A DNA stretch of 7,689 nt, from positions 1 through 7,689 of the forward strand of contig JAUXIP010000088.1 of assembly GCA_030620935.1 (NCBI GenBank), given 5' to 3'. Made by a program: the position numbers and the translations under genes. Numbering within the stretch: position 1 is the first letter of the stretch; every line of letters starts with the position of its first letter. Below, in pieces: positions 6,876-7,689 of this stretch. Source of the DNA: Deltaproteobacteria bacterium (GTDB lineage Bacteria > Desulfobacterota_B > Binatia > UBA9968). The notes under the pieces are model-generated. The model saw only the letters and a program-made list of their open reading frames with translations, did not search any database and was not told the origin of the DNA.

Positions 6876-6883
6876 TCGGGATT

Positions 6884-7540
6884 ATGGGCGAGATCGAGGC
6901 ACACGAAAGTAAACTCTACTCGGATTTTGCACCCTTTTACGACAAGGTCTTCGGCAAGATCTTCTATTCCCGCCTAAGATGGGTCATCGAGACCCTCCAG
7001 ATCCCCAACCGCGCAAAAGTCTTGGAGCTGGGTGCGGGAACCGGCACCTCCTTCCCAGCCTATCCCCACCACTGCGAGGTGGTCGGTATTGATCTGGCGC
7101 CGGACATGTTGGCCCGTGCCCGGGGAAAGATCCAAAAGAATGGATGGACCCATTTGAAGGTCTTGGAAATGAACGCCCTTCAACTCGATTTCCCCGATAA
7201 CAGCTTTGATTATGTCATGGCTTTTCATGTCGTCACAGTCGTTCCCGATCCGATTAAAATGGTCGAAGAGGCCAAGAGAGTTTGTCGGCCCGGAGGAAAA
7301 ATCGTCATTGTGAACCACTTTACCAGCGAATTTCGGCTCGTAGGGGCGTTGACGGAAGCCATCGACCCTATCACCCGAAGGCTGGGATGGCGCACAAAAC
7401 TGCGGCTCACGCCTTTCGTCGAGGCAACCGGGCTCAAGCTCGAAACGGCCTATAAGCTTTCAAAGTTTTCTCTCTACACGGTCTTGGTGGGCGGCAACCA
7501 GAAAGACGGCTACCGGGACCCCCTGCATCGTTCCTCGTAG
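6884..7540 (+). CDS. Class I SAM-dependent methyltransferase, PmtA-like (phosphatidylethanolamine N-methyltransferase type)
   Basis: The 218-residue protein is a complete class I methyltransferase. Motif I is VLELGAGTG (46-54), the SAM-ribose acidic residue is D70 in VVGIDLAPDM, the acidic post-II loop is FPDNSFDYVMAFHVVTVV (103-120), and CRPGGKIVIVNHF (134-146) follows. The opening APFYDKVFGKIF, the V-V-P-D-P turn, the VNHF strand and ITRRLGWR (163-170) resemble Rhodobacter/Sinorhizobium-type PmtA, which methylates phosphatidylethanolamine to phosphatidylcholine at the cytoplasmic face of the membrane. Length suits that group. UbiE-like or other small-molecule methyltransferases are the main alternatives, so no symbol is assigned. 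It follows the small HTH gene by 41 bases and probably shares its promoter. The methyltransferase fold is certain; the lipid substrate is a family-based inference, at about 0.6. Confidence 0.88.
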   Translation: MGEIEAHESKLYSDFAPFYDKVFGKIFYSRLRWVIETLQIPNRAKVLELGAGTGTSFPAYPHHCEVVGIDLAPDMLARARGKIQKNGWTHLKVLEMNALQLDFPDNSFDYVMAFHVVTVVPDPIKMVEEAKRVCRPGGKIVIVNHFTSEFRLVGALTEAIDPITRRLGWRTKLRLTPFVEATGLKLETAYKLSKFSLYTVLVGGNQKDGYRDPLHRSS

Positions 7541-7689
7541 ACCTCGCAATAGAAGCGCGCCTCAAGCGTTGTTAACCCCGATCCGACATTAATCCGCCCA
7601 AGGAATAGTTCCTGAGGAGCATCAGATCTCGGCGAAGAGATGCTTTGGCTAGGAACCGATTCGACAAGCTCACGGCCCTGAGGTTCTCG
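7541..7689. other. Non-coding tail downstream of the methyltransferase gene
   Basis: No convincing gene is visible. Two small hairpins can be drawn: AGGAA-TAG-TTCCT (7601-7613) and ATCTC-GGCGAA-GAGAT (7626-7641). Neither is followed by a run of T, so neither qualifies as a clear intrinsic terminator. The end of the stretch is an inverted repeat listed separately. Confidence 0.5.
7660..7689. repeat. Imperfect inverted repeat cut by the window edge
   Basis: TTCGACAAGCTCA (7660-7672) faces TGAGGTTCTCG (7679-7689) across a 6-base loop, CGGCCC. Nine of the eleven positions available pair, and the right arm would continue past the window. Arms of the TTCGACAAGCTCA type are familiar from dispersed intergenic palindromes in many bacterial genomes, so this is probably one copy of such a family. 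Mobility or function cannot be judged from one partial copy. Confidence 0.55.

Noticed and set aside
6773..6883. N-terminal extension of the methyltransferase from ATG 6773
   Set aside because: It would overlap the HTH gene by 70 bases, the added residues show no family resemblance, and ATG 6884 has its own GAGG site and gives a normal PmtA-like N-terminus.
6648..7540. Mobile element or prophage remnant suggested by the excisionase-type HTH
   Set aside because: There is no integrase, transposase, att-like direct repeat or phage gene nearby, and the partner gene is a housekeeping-type methyltransferase.
7601..7641. Intrinsic terminator after the methyltransferase gene
   Set aside because: Two 5-bp hairpins are present, but neither is GC-rich with a following T-run.

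Overview
The window is a chromosomal stretch from a Gram-negative bacterium. An inner-membrane-anchored AsmA/YhdP-type protein implies an outer membrane. Gene content, fairly GC-rich coding sequence and short degenerate tandem repeats between genes would suit an uncultured Desulfobacterota, Binatota or Methylomirabilota-like lineage. That placement is an impression from protein character, not a search result.

Layout: (1) At 1-120 is a repeat-rich upstream region ending in a sigma70-type promoter so close to the ATG that the typA message would be almost leaderless. (2) At 121-1950 (+) is a complete typA/bipA, a ribosome-associated GTPase. (3) At 1988-3055 (-), converging on typA, is a metal-dependent amidohydrolase of the ACMSD/decarboxylase-like family, with its own promoter and a strong ribosome binding site. 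(4) At 3056-3201 is an intergenic region holding that promoter and two kinds of short tandem repeat. (5) At 3202-6509 (-) are a large AsmA-like membrane-anchored protein and a small glutaredoxin-like thiol protein, joined by a 4-base GTGA stop/start overlap. (6) At 6510-6647 is a divergent control region with a good rightward promoter and a small perfect palindrome at its predicted start point. (7) At 6648-7540 (+) is a two-gene unit: a 64-residue excisionase-type helix-turn-helix protein and a class I methyltransferase resembling bacterial phosphatidylethanolamine N-methyltransferase (PmtA). (8) At 7541-7689 is a non-coding tail with small hairpins and the start of an imperfect inverted repeat cut by the window edge.

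The AsmA-like protein (family role: moving or organising phospholipid between the two membranes) and the PmtA-like enzyme (making methylated PE or phosphatidylcholine) share one divergent control region, so a membrane-lipid theme is plausible. It rests on family membership and position only. typA and the amidohydrolase look like independent units.

No transposase, integrase, CRISPR array, rRNA or tRNA was seen. I found no clear undescribed system. The points most worth a second look are the near-leaderless typA promoter, the HTH-methyltransferase pair with a palindrome at its start point, and the clustered intergenic repeats.
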